Both the position numbers and the translations under genes were made by a program. Positions 23,746 to 33,969 of a stretch of 64,000 nucleotides of DNA are shown one piece after another (the first letter of the stretch is position 1; every line of letters starts with the position of its first letter). Source of the stretch: Mariniphaga sp041687215 (GTDB lineage Bacteria > Bacteroidota > Bacteroidia > Bacteroidales > Prolixibacteraceae); contig NZ_JAWLCI010000010.1 of the NCBI RefSeq assembly GCF_041687215.1, positions 34,824 through 98,823 on the forward strand, read 5' to 3'. The notes under the pieces were generated by a model. That model was not told the DNA's origin. It saw only the letters and a program-made list of their open reading frames with translations, and did not search any database.

Positions 23746-26700
23746 ATGAAGGGAGGAATTAAATACGGTTTGGTTATTCCGGGATCAATTATCCTGGGAA
23801 TCCTGCTTTTGGTAATGCTTGCCGGCCTGCTCATTCAAACCGAACCAGCCAAACGAAAAATTGCCCGGATTGCCGAAACGCAGGTGAACAAAATCATCAA
23901 CGGAAACCTTTCTGTCGGAAAAATTGAGGGCAACTTTTTTAGCAGTATTTCCATTCAGAATGTGATGGTAACCATGGGACCGGACACACTGGCACAAATT
24001 GATGAAATAAAGGCCGGGTATAATCTTTGGCCGCTTTTGCGAAATACCCTCGATATTCAATTCGCCGAAATTATCCACCCCCGGTTTTTTCTGAAACAGG
24101 TAAACGATTCGGTTTGGAATGTTCAGCAGATTGTAAAAACCGTGGCGGAAAAATCGGACACTGAACCAGAAAGTTCAGGAAATTTCAATATAAAACTACC
24201 CCTTTTCAGGTTGGTAAACGGAATTATCCGAACCGAAACAACTGACACCATCATTCCCCAACGGATTGAAAAACTGAACACAGAGCTTTCGGTTTTTTGG
24301 TTTGAAAATGAACAGCAAGCGCAACTGAAACAGTTTTCATTTTCCACCCGAAATCCTGATTTCAACCTGAAGCGCCTTGAATTTGGCCTTTCACAAAACA
24401 ATGAATTCATCGAACTGCAAAATTTCAAAATCGAAACGGGCATCAATCAAATTAGCGGAGAGGCCGGATTTTCACCGGAACAACAGGCAGGAAATGCCCA
24501 TATTGAAATTCCTGAACTGAACCTTTCCGAATTCAACTATTTTCTGCCATACCTGAAGTTTCCGACAACTCCCAACATTAAACTGCAGGCTGGCATGGAG
24601 GAAAATAAGGCACGTGTATCAATCCAACTGGAAGATCAAAACCAGCAAATCATTCTTCAGGCTGCTTCCGGCAATTTGGCCGATTTCCTCTTCAATTCAG
24701 AAGAAACTATCCTCTCGTATTCACTGGAAGGAAATTTTTCAGATGTGAATCTCGTTCATTGGCTGGGAATGACGGATTTGCCCTATACGTTAAACGGAAA
24801 TCTTTCTGTAAACGGACAAGGAATAGATCCCAAAACTGCAGAAATTGCGCTAAAAGGGGAATTAAACAACTGGGTAATTCAGCACAAACAACTCGACAAA
24901 ATCACTTTCGACCTCAGTTTAAACAATGGAAACCTTGCCGGACTAATGCAGGGAAACGGCCAGTTCGGAAGTTTCAAACTGAATCCGTCGGTACAAAACC
25001 TGTTTGATATTCCAACTTACACCATAGGATTTTCAGCCAAAAACCTGGATTTGGAAAGGCTCACAGGAATTGATGATTTAAATTCCAACCTCAATCTAAC
25101 AGCCAGCATTAATGGAAAAGAATTCGATCCTGAAAAAATTTCAGTCTCTGCCCGGATGAACATGCTGGGTTCCCGCTTTCAACACATTCAAATAGATACA
25201 TTGGTTACAAAGGTAGCATACCGAAATCAAAACCTGAAAGTGGATACACTGCGTACCAAAACCCAATCGGCACTGCTGACAGCAAGTGGTAATTACAGTT
25301 TTACCGGGCAGTCTGATCTACAACTTCAGGCAACAATTTCCGGACTGGAAGAATTTTATGCCTACCTGCCAGACAGCAGCCTGGAAACCAACGGAACAAT
25401 CAGGGCCAGACTTTGGGGTCGTCCCAATAATCTGTCACTGGAAACCACTGCCGAACTGGATTCCAGCATGTACGGAGAAATTACGATGGCAAAACTCAAC
25501 CTGAATGCAACGGGACAAATTACTTCTGCTGATACCCTCTTTGATGCCCGAGTGGTTGCACAAAAAATTCAAACAGGCGAACTGCTTATTGACTCGGTGA
25601 CAACACATGCCATTGGAAATACTGATTCGCTGATTCTTACAGCAAAACTGGCGGCGCGCGAATTAACCACTCAAATTGAAGCCGGAATAATACCGGCAGA
25701 TCCACTGAAAATAAGCCTTTCGGACTGGAAAGTGGACTATAAAAACCAGAAATGGGCGCTGAAACAACCACCGGCAATTATTGAACTGGATGCACAGAAT
25801 TACCGAATAGAAAACTTCAATATGGTTTCAAACCACCAGGAACAGGAACAGTTTATTGCTGCAAACGGAGTAATCAATCTGACGAATGAACAGGATTTTC
25901 ATCTCGAAATCAGCGGATTAAACCTGGAAAATGTGATGCAGCTTTTAGAACTTGAACAACCGGTTACCGGACTTTTCGGACTTGAAATCGATTTAAAAGG
26001 AAAAACCGATTCCCTTTTACTGAATTCCCGGTTTTCGTTTACAGAGCCAGGATTTGACAAGTTCAAGCTAAAAGACATCACCGGAAAAATGGAATATGCT
26101 GGTAACCGTTTCGTTATGGAAACACTTGTGGCTCCCAACGATAGTGGCAGAATTGAAATGTCGGCTGCTTTTCCTTTGGAAATTAACGCAGACAGCATGA
26201 ACGTTGTGTTCAACATGAATGACCCGGTTACAGGCAAAATAAACATCGGTAAAATTTCGATGACCCTACTGGAAGAAATGGGATTTATTGACCAAATCGC
26301 CGGTATTTTTGAAGCGGAACTGGATTTTGCAGGCACTTTTGAAAATCCGGAAATGGAAGGGAAATTTGCCTTTAATGAAGCAGAGTTCAGTGGATACCGG
26401 TTTTTGCAATTCGAAGGCGACCTGAATTACGATGATAATCTGTTTTCGGCAGGTTTAAATGTGGTTCCGCAAGACAGCGGCAAACTGGAAGCCCGGGCTG
26501 AAATTCCGCTTCGCTTTTATCCCGATTCCCTAAAATTCGGGTTCAGTCCCAAAGATTCGGTGAAAGGCAGGGTAATTCTTGAAAAATTATCGCTTGAACT
26601 TGTGCAGGCCATGAATCCGGACGCCAATATCGGCGGATTTATTGAAGGTGATTTAAACCTTTCGGGCACAGTTGAATCACCCAATCCGGAAGGAAACATC

Positions 26701-27960
26701 AGGCTGCGGGATGCTTCGGTGGAAATACGCGAATTTGGAATTGACTACAAAAACGTTGGGCTGAACCTAAACTTTTTACGGGATAAAGTTCGGGTAGAAA
26801 ATCTTTTGGTGAGAAGCAGCGACGGAAGTTTAACAGGTTCCGGACAAATGGATTTTGTTTCGGATTTATACAAGGGTGACATCAGCCAGTCAGAAATTAC
26901 CCTGAAATTTAATCGCTTTCAACCATTTAATCACCGCCAGTTTAACATGCAAATGAACGGAAGTGCAACGTTTGGAGGTAAAAAAGGAGAAGTGGTTTAT
27001 GGCGGCGACATTACCATTCCCCGCGCCGAAATATTTATTCCAACCGTTTTACGCATGTTGGGCCGCATTTATGTTCCCGATCTTCCCAAACCAATTCTGG
27101 TAGAGGAACTTGAAAAAACGGAACAAATAAACGATACGCTGTTTCTCTCAGAAAATCAACCAGTTGATTCAGACACAGTCAGGCTTGATTATTTTGACAA
27201 TTTTAAAGGAAATCTGCGCATTCGTATCCCAAGAAATACATGGATTAAAAACGATGACATGTACATTGAAATTTCGGGTGATGTGGAATTGCGAAAAAAC
27301 TTTGACTTTTTCGAATTGTTTGGCGCGGTGGACGTTGTGCGCGGACAATACGATTTGCTGGGCAAAACATTTGTGATTGATGAAGGCGCCATCAGTTTTC
27401 AGGGTGGCGAAGACATGATGCCAAACATGGACATCACGGCATCGTACGCATTCCGCAATCCGCAGCGGGTTGAACAGAACCTCTCGGTAAACGTCAGAGG
27501 AACAGCCGAATCGCCCGAAGTAAATTTCCAGCTCGACGGAAGCTCAATAAGTGAAGGCGATGCCATTTCATATATTTTATTTGGTAAAAGCATGAACGAA
27601 CTCACCATCGACGAGCAGGACAACATGGACGGTGCCGGAGGTGGAAGCCTGGCCGGAAGGGCTGCAGCTTCAATTCTCACCTCACAGCTCACCAACTTTT
27701 TGGGTGAAAAACTTGCGGTGGATTACATCGAGGTGAAAAGCGACGGAGGATTTGACAATGCAACGGTAGTGGTGGGAAAATACATTACCAACGACCTGTT
27801 TGTAAGCTACGAACAACGATTTGGTGAAACCCATGAAAAAGACATGGTAAAATATGAGGTTAAGCTGGAATATGAACTGTTTCGTTTTCTGTTTTTGGAA
27901 CTGAACAATTCGTCGAGAGCCAGTGGTTTCGATGTAATTTTTAAATTTGACTCCAAATAA
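23746..27960 (+). CDS. tamB: Translocation/assembly module protein TamB
   Basis: A 1404-aa protein with one N-terminal signal anchor (YGLVIPGSIILGILLLVMLAGLLI) and an immense repetitive beta-rich (AsmA-like/beta-taco) body containing repeats of the type GTFENPEMEGKFAFNEAEFSG and GTVESPNPEGNIRLRDASV. The C-terminal DUF490 signature is clear: DVVRGQYDLLGKTFVIDEGAISFQGG, GTAESPEVNFQLDG...SYILFGKS and EKLAVDYIEVKS...VVVGKYITNDLFVSYEQRFG. It spans the periplasm as a lipid-conducting groove. Transcription is coupled to tamA (1-nt gap). Confidence 0.95.
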   Translation: MKGGIKYGLVIPGSIILGILLLVMLAGLLIQTEPAKRKIARIAETQVNKIINGNLSVGKIEGNFFSSISIQNVMVTMGPDTLAQIDEIKAGYNLWPLLRNTLDIQFAEIIHPRFFLKQVNDSVWNVQQIVKTVAEKSDTEPESSGNFNIKLPLFRLVNGIIRTETTDTIIPQRIEKLNTELSVFWFENEQQAQLKQFSFSTRNPDFNLKRLEFGLSQNNEFIELQNFKIETGINQISGEAGFSPEQQAGNAHIEIPELNLSEFNYFLPYLKFPTTPNIKLQAGMEENKARVSIQLEDQNQQIILQAASGNLADFLFNSEETILSYSLEGNFSDVNLVHWLGMTDLPYTLNGNLSVNGQGIDPKTAEIALKGELNNWVIQHKQLDKITFDLSLNNGNLAGLMQGNGQFGSFKLNPSVQNLFDIPTYTIGFSAKNLDLERLTGIDDLNSNLNLTASINGKEFDPEKISVSARMNMLGSRFQHIQIDTLVTKVAYRNQNLKVDTLRTKTQSALLTASGNYSFTGQSDLQLQATISGLEEFYAYLPDSSLETNGTIRARLWGRPNNLSLETTAELDSSMYGEITMAKLNLNATGQITSADTLFDARVVAQKIQTGELLIDSVTTHAIGNTDSLILTAKLAARELTTQIEAGIIPADPLKISLSDWKVDYKNQKWALKQPPAIIELDAQNYRIENFNMVSNHQEQEQFIAANGVINLTNEQDFHLEISGLNLENVMQLLELEQPVTGLFGLEIDLKGKTDSLLLNSRFSFTEPGFDKFKLKDITGKMEYAGNRFVMETLVAPNDSGRIEMSAAFPLEINADSMNVVFNMNDPVTGKINIGKISMTLLEEMGFIDQIAGIFEAELDFAGTFENPEMEGKFAFNEAEFSGYRFLQFEGDLNYDDNLFSAGLNVVPQDSGKLEARAEIPLRFYPDSLKFGFSPKDSVKGRVILEKLSLELVQAMNPDANIGGFIEGDLNLSGTVESPNPEGNIRLRDASVEIREFGIDYKNVGLNLNFLRDKVRVENLLVRSSDGSLTGSGQMDFVSDLYKGDISQSEITLKFNRFQPFNHRQFNMQMNGSATFGGKKGEVVYGGDITIPRAEIFIPTVLRMLGRIYVPDLPKPILVEELEKTEQINDTLFLSENQPVDSDTVRLDYFDNFKGNLRIRIPRNTWIKNDDMYIEISGDVELRKNFDFFELFGAVDVVRGQYDLLGKTFVIDEGAISFQGGEDMMPNMDITASYAFRNPQRVEQNLSVNVRGTAESPEVNFQLDGSSISEGDAISYILFGKSMNELTIDEQDNMDGAGGGSLAGRAAASILTSQLTNFLGEKLAVDYIEVKSDGGFDNATVVVGKYITNDLFVSYEQRFGETHEKDMVKYEVKLEYELFRFLFLELNNSSRASGFDVIFKFDSK

Positions 27961-27968
27961 CCGTTATC

Positions 27969-28793
27969 ATGGAATTTCTGATTGCAAATGGCAAAGTAGC
28001 CAAAACCGATGAAATAAATCTGAATCAAATCCTTACGGAATCAAATTTCAGACTTTCGCAAAAAATTTGGTACGGTTACGGTGGCATTCCGTTTTTTTCA
28101 GAAAACATTGAACAGATAAAAAAACAAGCAGAAGCGCTTAAATTGCCTTTCCCAAAAGAATTTGAAAACCCAGGGGAACTGTTTCGGATTACCAAACGCA
28201 TGTTGAACAAAAATAAATTCTATCGCTCCGGATATGTTTATTTTCAATTATTCCGGAATAAGAATAAGGTTCAAACCCTTATTACAGCCAGTGCTTTTCA
28301 GGAATTCGATTTTCCGTTTGCTGAAGCCGGATTACTGGCTACTTTTTCAATCCAAAAAAAACTATCGCAAAATCCTTTCAACCGGTTTCCCTTTTTTAAT
28401 GAAATGCTTTGGCAGACAGGTCTTTCAGAAATACATCACAGTACGCTTCAGCAGGTTATATTTCTGAACGAAAACCATTCTGTTTGCGAATGTGCCCATG
28501 CCAATATTTTTTTGATAAAGGAAAATGAACTGATTACCCCTTCTCTTGCAACAGGTTGTTACGAAGATGTGTTACGGTCTTTTGTATTGAAATCAGCAAA
28601 ACTGGAAGGTTTGAATGTTTCGGAAATTACCAGGATTGAAGAATCGAAAATTTTTGAAATGGATGAAATATTTTTGGCATCAGAAAATGCAGGTATTCAA
28701 TGGATTCTGGGTATCGGAAACAAACGGTTTCTCCACTATTTTTCAAAAAAAATTTATGAGGTTTTGAAAGACAAAATCAAACTTAATTCATAG
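27969..28793 (+). CDS. Class IV aminotransferase-like protein lacking the catalytic lysine
   Basis: A 274-aa fold-type IV PLP-enzyme relative. The C-terminal half is clear: VIFLNENHSVCECAHANIFLIKENELITPSLATGCYEDVLRS follows the E(C/S)xxxNIF...TPxLxxGC pattern of PabC/IlvE. The Schiff-base lysine, normally in (I/L)K-x-x-N about 45 residues earlier, aligns with FPFFN, so it is replaced by proline. Aminotransfer or lyase activity is therefore doubtful. It starts 8 nt after tamB, so it shares that transcript. Its 3' end overlaps the convergent YqgE gene by 11 nt. Confidence 0.8.
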   Translation: MEFLIANGKVAKTDEINLNQILTESNFRLSQKIWYGYGGIPFFSENIEQIKKQAEALKLPFPKEFENPGELFRITKRMLNKNKFYRSGYVYFQLFRNKNKVQTLITASAFQEFDFPFAEAGLLATFSIQKKLSQNPFNRFPFFNEMLWQTGLSEIHHSTLQQVIFLNENHSVCECAHANIFLIKENELITPSLATGCYEDVLRSFVLKSAKLEGLNVSEITRIEESKIFEMDEIFLASENAGIQWILGIGNKRFLHYFSKKIYEVLKDKIKLNS

Positions 28794-29373
28794 CCGGATT
28801 TTCCGGAAAATTTTCCCAGACGGAATAGCGGGAACCTGCTTTTTTAACAAATTCGGTCCACGATTCCTGATGTAAATCCTGCATTACGGTTTCCTCGTCC
28901 ACATCGGTAACCAGCCACGAATCCTCTTTTATTTCCCTTTCAAGCTGACCTGAATCCCAACCTGAGTACCCCACAAAAAATCGGATGTCGGTTGGTGGAA
29001 TAATTCCGGCAGAAATTTGTTGTTTCAGAACATCAAAATCACCACCCCAATATAAATTTCCCAAAACATGAATGCTGCCGGGAAGTTTTTTCCCCAACCT
29101 GTGGATAAAATAAATGGAATCTGTAGCAACTGGTCCTCCAAGGTAAACATCGGCATTAAATTCGGGAAAACCGGGAAGAATATCGTGAATAGCCAATTCT
29201 ACCTTTTTATTCAAAATAAATCCGACGGCACCTTTGTCGCTAAAAGCAACTAAAAGAATAACCGACCGATTAAAATAATTGCCCGGCAAAAACGGCTCGG
29301 CAATTAAAATCCGGCCTTTTTGCGGTGCCACATTATTGGTTTGAATTCTGAATATGTCTAAATTGTTTTTCAT
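28783..29373 (-). CDS. YqgE/AlgH-family protein
   Basis: A 196-aa protein with start ATG 29373 (MKNNLDIFRIQTNNVAPQKG). GRILIAEPFLPGNYFNRSVILLVAFSDKGAVGFILNK is the family's opening block; VYLGGPVATDSIYFIHR and RFFVGYSGWDSGQLEREI are the second and third. The AlgH/YqgE family has a solved fold but no settled function. It is a single gene convergent with the aminotransferase-like gene. Confidence 0.93.
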   Translation of the reverse strand: MKNNLDIFRIQTNNVAPQKGRILIAEPFLPGNYFNRSVILLVAFSDKGAVGFILNKKVELAIHDILPGFPEFNADVYLGGPVATDSIYFIHRLGKKLPGSIHVLGNLYWGGDFDVLKQQISAGIIPPTDIRFFVGYSGWDSGQLEREIKEDSWLVTDVDEETVMQDLHQESWTEFVKKAGSRYSVWENFPENPAMN

Positions 29374-29461
29374 ACTAAAAAGCAATATAATAAAAATACA
29401 ACTATCCATCAAACAGTTGATCTATACTTTACAAAAATTATGCGATTTTTTTTACAGGCAA

Positions 29462-29773
29462 TTAATCTTCTTCAATTACAATAAACAAATCTTCATCGGG
29501 TTTGCTCATGTAATATTGTTCGCGGGCAAATTTTTCCAGTTCTTGCTTGCCGGCATTCAGGTCTTCCAGTTTTTGTTTATCCTCCTCAATGCGATCCAGG
29601 TAATATTCCTTTTGTTTATTCAGTTCGTTCAGCCGCTGTTTATTTTCGGCATGCGAAACAAAACTGTTTTCGTCGAAAAAAACAATCCAGGCCAAAAACA
29701 GGACTGATGCAATAAAGTATTTGTTTTTCAATACTTTACTCCACTTATTTTTATGTTGCTTTTCGTTTGCCAT
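29462..29773 (-). CDS. Septum formation initiator-family protein (FtsB/DivIC type)
   Basis: A 103-aa protein starting at ATG 29773 (MANEKQHKNKWSK). One transmembrane helix (YFIASVLFLAWIVFF) is followed by a coiled coil (ENKQRLNELNKQKEYYLDRIEEDKQKLEDLN) and the terminal REQYYMSKPDEDLFIV, the DivIC/FtsB layout with its conserved ARExY-like segment. It would act in the divisome as a bitopic membrane protein with FtsL/FtsQ. It is downstream of pruA but separated by a terminator, so it probably has its own promoter. Confidence 0.85.
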   Translation of the reverse strand: MANEKQHKNKWSKVLKNKYFIASVLFLAWIVFFDENSFVSHAENKQRLNELNKQKEYYLDRIEEDKQKLEDLNAGKQELEKFAREQYYMSKPDEDLFIVIEED

Positions 29774-29812
29774 AGCTGTTTCTTTCACATTCAAAAGTAA
29801 CACAAAAAGAAA

Positions 29813-29852
29813 GCAAAAAAAAGAGGGACAAATTATTTCGTCCCTCTTTTTA
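29813..29852 (-). terminator. Rho-independent terminator of pruA
   Basis: The stem AAGAGGGAC (29821-29829) pairs with GTCCCTCTT (29840-29848) around a 10-nt loop. On the minus strand a run of eight T follows. It lies about 30 nt after the pruA stop. Confidence 0.85.
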
Positions 29853-29877
29853 TAAACACTCTTCCGTTAACTTCTAA

Positions 29878-31515
29878 TTACGCTTCATCCGGTAAAAAAT
29901 TCGGATATAAATAATTAGTTGGCGGAACAAAATTTTCCTTGATGGTGCGAATGGAAACCCAACGCAGGAAATTGAAAACTGAACCGGCTTTGTCGTTTGT
30001 TCCTGAGCCACGCGCTCCGCCAAATGGCTGCTGGCCAACAACAGCGCCTGTGGGCTTATCGTTGATATAAAAATTACCAGCAGCATTGGTCAGCCGATTG
30101 GTAATTTTTTCAATGTTGTAGCGGTCTTGCGAGAAAACTGCACCAGTAAGCGCATATATTGAAGTTTTATCGAGTATATCCAGGGTTGCATCCATTTTCT
30201 CGTCAGGATACACATAAATGGTTAAAACCGGACCAAACAATTCTTCCTGCATGGTAACATAATCAGGTTTTTTGGCTTGAATAATTGTTGGCTCAATAAA
30301 ATAGCCAGTCGTTTTGTCGCATTTACCGCCAAAAATAACTTCTGCATCTTTGTCTTCGCGTGCCCTGTCAATAAAACCTTTTAGTTTATCAAATGAAGAT
30401 TCATCAATTACAGCATTTATAAAATTGGTAAAATCTTCGGGTGGACCCATTTTAACAGTGGCAAGCATATCGCCCAACTGCTGTTTAAGTTTTGGCCAAA
30501 TGCTTTTTGGCACATAAACCCTTGATGCGGCTGAACATTTTTGTCCCTGGTATTCGAATCCGCCACGAACAATTGCAGTGGTAAGTTCAGGAATATTAAC
30601 GGTGTTATCTGCAAAAATGAAATCTTTACCGCCGGTTTCCCCAACAATTCGCGGATAGGTTTTGTATTTGTAAATGTTGTTTCCGATGGTTTTCCAAATA
30701 CTCTGAAACACTTCGGTGCTTCCGGTGAAATGAATTCCGGCAAAATCAGGATGGGTTAAAACCACATCGGCAGTAACCGGTCCTGAGGCAAAAACCAGGT
30801 TAATTACTCCGTCAGGCAGGCCGGCTTCGCGCAGTACTTCCATAATTACACCGGCAGAATAAACAGCGGTTTTAGATGGTTTCCAAACCGAAACATTTCC
30901 CATTAAAGCGGGAGCCACAGGCAGGTTGCCTGCAATGGAAGTAAAGTTAAACGGAGTGAGCGCGAAAACAAATCCTTCCAGAGGGCGGAACTCATTGTAG
31001 TTCCAGATTCCGGGAGCCGACTCGGGTTGCATTTTGTAAATATCAATCATGGCCTTCACTCCAAACCGGTAAAAATCTGCCAGTTCACAGGCGGCATCAA
31101 TTTCAGCCTGAAAAACATTTTTCGACTGCCCAAGCATAGAAGCAGCATTTATTTTTGCCCGGTACGGACCTGCCAACAAATCGGCAGCTTTCAGAAAAAT
31201 GGAAGCCCGGTGCTGCCACGAAAGATTGGCCCATTTCTCACGCGCTTCAAGCGCTGCATCAATGGCCATTTCAACATGACTGGCATCGCCCTGGTTGTAA
31301 TACCCCAATGTATGGCTTATTTCATGTGGAGGAACCATTCTTATCTTTCTGTCGGTAAATACATCTTTACCACCAATTACCATTGGAAGTTCAACTTCTT
31401 TTGAACGAAGCTCTTCCAGCATTTTTTTTACTTCAATTCTCTCAGGAGAACCGGGAGCATAGCTTAAAACAGGTTCATTTTTCGCTACAGGCACATTAAA
31501 AATTCCTTTTGGCAT
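29878..31515 (-). CDS. pruA: L-glutamate gamma-semialdehyde (1-pyrroline-5-carboxylate) dehydrogenase
   Basis: A 545-aa aldehyde dehydrogenase. ALTPFNFTSIAGNLP (cofactor-site Asn), VWKPSKTAVYS, IHFTGSTEVF, RIVGETGGKDF (catalytic Glu region) and YQGQKCSAASRVYVP (catalytic Cys) are all in place, and the C-terminal QPFGGARGSGTNDKAG is typical of the P5CDH branch. It oxidises glutamate semialdehyde to glutamate in proline catabolism with NAD. The ATG at 31515 is preferred to the TTG two codons earlier. A -7 box TAGTTTTG lies at 31551-31558 on the minus strand. Confidence 0.95.
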   Translation of the reverse strand: MPKGIFNVPVAKNEPVLSYAPGSPERIEVKKMLEELRSKEVELPMVIGGKDVFTDRKIRMVPPHEISHTLGYYNQGDASHVEMAIDAALEAREKWANLSWQHRASIFLKAADLLAGPYRAKINAASMLGQSKNVFQAEIDAACELADFYRFGVKAMIDIYKMQPESAPGIWNYNEFRPLEGFVFALTPFNFTSIAGNLPVAPALMGNVSVWKPSKTAVYSAGVIMEVLREAGLPDGVINLVFASGPVTADVVLTHPDFAGIHFTGSTEVFQSIWKTIGNNIYKYKTYPRIVGETGGKDFIFADNTVNIPELTTAIVRGGFEYQGQKCSAASRVYVPKSIWPKLKQQLGDMLATVKMGPPEDFTNFINAVIDESSFDKLKGFIDRAREDKDAEVIFGGKCDKTTGYFIEPTIIQAKKPDYVTMQEELFGPVLTIYVYPDEKMDATLDILDKTSIYALTGAVFSQDRYNIEKITNRLTNAAGNFYINDKPTGAVVGQQPFGGARGSGTNDKAGSVFNFLRWVSIRTIKENFVPPTNYLYPNFLPDEA

Positions 31516-31767
31516 ATTCAATAGTTTTTAAATTTCACCATTTCTTTATGCAAAACTAAAAATTCAAGTCCATCAAAATCATAACAAAAATCATTTGGAA
31601 TTAAAAACAAACTAAAACAAAATTCTGACATTTAGATACTTACACAAAAACAAAATAAAAACGAAACAAAAGTCATATTTTTAAATTCGAAATTCATCAG
31701 AACTTTGTAACTTAAATTTATTTTAAAATGTAATTGATATTATGCCATTATCTTTATTTTTATAGCG

Positions 31768-33849
31768 TTGAACAAACCTTTTTACCATATTATTACAGAA
31801 AAGCTGTGGCCCGAAAGTTCTGCTGAGAACAAAAAAAAGCTTTTTGAACTTTTTATTGCTGTTGCAATTTTGGGTGTGGCAACCCTTGTTAACTTAATAA
31901 TAAAATTAACGGCCGGCAGCGGTAGCTTTTGTTTGATTTGCGACATCGGGCTAATACTCATTCCTGTGCTTGCGCTTACGTGTCTTTTAAATTCAAAAAT
32001 TAACTGCGCTTTAAATACTATTTTTGCTGTTCCCCTTTTTGTTTATGCCTATTTTATTTCCGATTTTTCCATTCATCCGCAACCTGCCGACACGGTTTAC
32101 CAATCGGTTGGATGGCTTTTGGCAGGAGCCTTTTTCCTTTTTTATTTTGCTGAATCGGAAACTAAAATTGTTCTTTATTCAATTCTATCAGCTTTTACCT
32201 TGTTTTTTCAATTACTAAAGGCCAATCAATTTTTTGGATTCTTTACCGGCTCCAGTATTTTACTTCCTCATCCTCTGGTTACTTTCCTTTTAATTGTTGC
32301 TGCCGGTTTTTTTCTCAGAAGAAAATATTCCCGAATTGTGGAAAAACTAACCGAAAATCTGAAATCGACCCGTCAGGGAATTTCAAAGGTTGTGCGGGAA
32401 ACTGGCTTTCCGGTGGCTGAAATAAAAGCAGTTCGCGACGAAGAAGGAAACGTAGTTCAGTTGAAAATAGAAAAAGTAAATAACGCTTTTGAATCATTTT
32501 TCAACATTCAATTATATGAAGTAAAAGAACAGGAAGCCAACTATATTTTTGAACTGGTTTTGCGTGATCATTTCGACCTAAACAAACTTATACTTTTTGA
32601 AAACCATAAAACCAAAGAATATCATGCATCGAAACTTGATCTTTGGTTTAAAATACACATTCTTAAACCAGACTATAACAGATTTTATGTAATTCTTGAG
32701 GATTTTACGAAAGAAAAGAAAAAACTGGCTGAACTAGAAAACAGCAAAAGACGCTACAAAGTATTACTGGAAGCCATTCCCGATATGTTTTTTGTTATTG
32801 GGAAAGACGGAACCTACGAAGATTTTGTGGTGAAAGAAAGTGACCTGTACAAACTCGATGACGCCAATATTATTGGAAGTACAATTTTTGATGTTGGTTT
32901 TCCGCAAAACATGGCAGAAAAAATATTAAAGTGCATTCATTCGAGCCTGAAAAATAATTCCATAGAAACCATTGAATATTCGCTTGCCACGCCAAACGGA
33001 ACTTATTTGTTTGAAATGCGTTTGGCGAAACTTAATTCAAAATCGGTTATTTCAGTAGCGCGAGACATTACCCGGCGTAAAACTGCAGAATTTAATCTGG
33101 AACGGGCCAAAAAGAAAGCCGAAGAAAGCGATCGCCTGAAATCAGCCTTTTTGGCCAATCTGTCGCACGAAATTCGTACACCACTGAACATTATTACCAA
33201 TTTTACCCGCATGCTCGCCGAAGGTGGTTTGGGAAGCTCAGAGCGCTTAGAACTTTCTGATGCCATTTCGCAAAACGGTACCCAGTTGCTGAACATGATT
33301 GACAACACCATTCACCTGTCGAAAATTGAAACTGATTCGGTGGATATTTCTATGAACTTTTGCCCGGTTAACGCTCTTGTGCGCGATACTTACAATCGCT
33401 ACCGAACACTTATTCCCGATGGAAGACAGGTAAAAATGATCCTGGATTTGGATGTGCCCAACCCGTCATTTGGTTTCGTAACCGACCGGCGACTCCTTTT
33501 GGAAACCCTTCAGATTTTGGTTGACAATGCCATAAAATACACCCGCCATGGAGAAGTCTTACTGGGTTACGAGATGCTGGGAACCGATGCAATAAAATTT
33601 AGGATCTCCGATACAGGAATTGGCATTCCTCCTGAAGAAACTGAGAATATTTTCAGCCGGTTTTACCGGGTAAGAAATGAAATCAACGATATGACATCCG
33701 GCTCGGGAATCGGACTTCCCATTGCCCAGCACTATGTTCAGCTTTTGGGAGGCGAGTTAAAACTCGAATCAACACCCGGTAAAGGAACTACCTTTTGGTT
33801 TGCCCTTCCTTTTAAAGAAGGACAAGGCTATTTAAGGGTGGTTAGCTGA
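31768..33849 (+). CDS. Membrane sensor histidine kinase with PAS domain
   Basis: A 693-aa protein. About six transmembrane helices occupy residues 25-190, followed by a PAS-like region (SKRRYKVLLEAIPDMFFVIGKDG...) around 325-450. The HisKA box is FLANLSHEIRTPLN with His near residue 467. The HATPase domain shows VDNAIKYTRHGE (N box), FRISDTGIGIPPEE (G1) and SGSGIGLPIAQHYVQLLGGEL (G2). No receiver domain is attached and no response regulator gene is adjacent, so the partner is unknown. The start appears to be TTG 31768; no ATG lies in frame upstream. Confidence 0.88.
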   Translation: MNKPFYHIITEKLWPESSAENKKKLFELFIAVAILGVATLVNLIIKLTAGSGSFCLICDIGLILIPVLALTCLLNSKINCALNTIFAVPLFVYAYFISDFSIHPQPADTVYQSVGWLLAGAFFLFYFAESETKIVLYSILSAFTLFFQLLKANQFFGFFTGSSILLPHPLVTFLLIVAAGFFLRRKYSRIVEKLTENLKSTRQGISKVVRETGFPVAEIKAVRDEEGNVVQLKIEKVNNAFESFFNIQLYEVKEQEANYIFELVLRDHFDLNKLILFENHKTKEYHASKLDLWFKIHILKPDYNRFYVILEDFTKEKKKLAELENSKRRYKVLLEAIPDMFFVIGKDGTYEDFVVKESDLYKLDDANIIGSTIFDVGFPQNMAEKILKCIHSSLKNNSIETIEYSLATPNGTYLFEMRLAKLNSKSVISVARDITRRKTAEFNLERAKKKAEESDRLKSAFLANLSHEIRTPLNIITNFTRMLAEGGLGSSERLELSDAISQNGTQLLNMIDNTIHLSKIETDSVDISMNFCPVNALVRDTYNRYRTLIPDGRQVKMILDLDVPNPSFGFVTDRRLLLETLQILVDNAIKYTRHGEVLLGYEMLGTDAIKFRISDTGIGIPPEETENIFSRFYRVRNEINDMTSGSGIGLPIAQHYVQLLGGELKLESTPGKGTTFWFALPFKEGQGYLRVVS

Positions 33850-33969
33850 GTTGAACTGAAATATTTATTTCCCCGTCTTTTTTTGAAGGATTCAATTTTA
33901 TATTTAGTTTTGACTGCTACTAACAGCAGCAAATTTAGGAATGAGAGGCTATAAAAATCCATTTACAGT

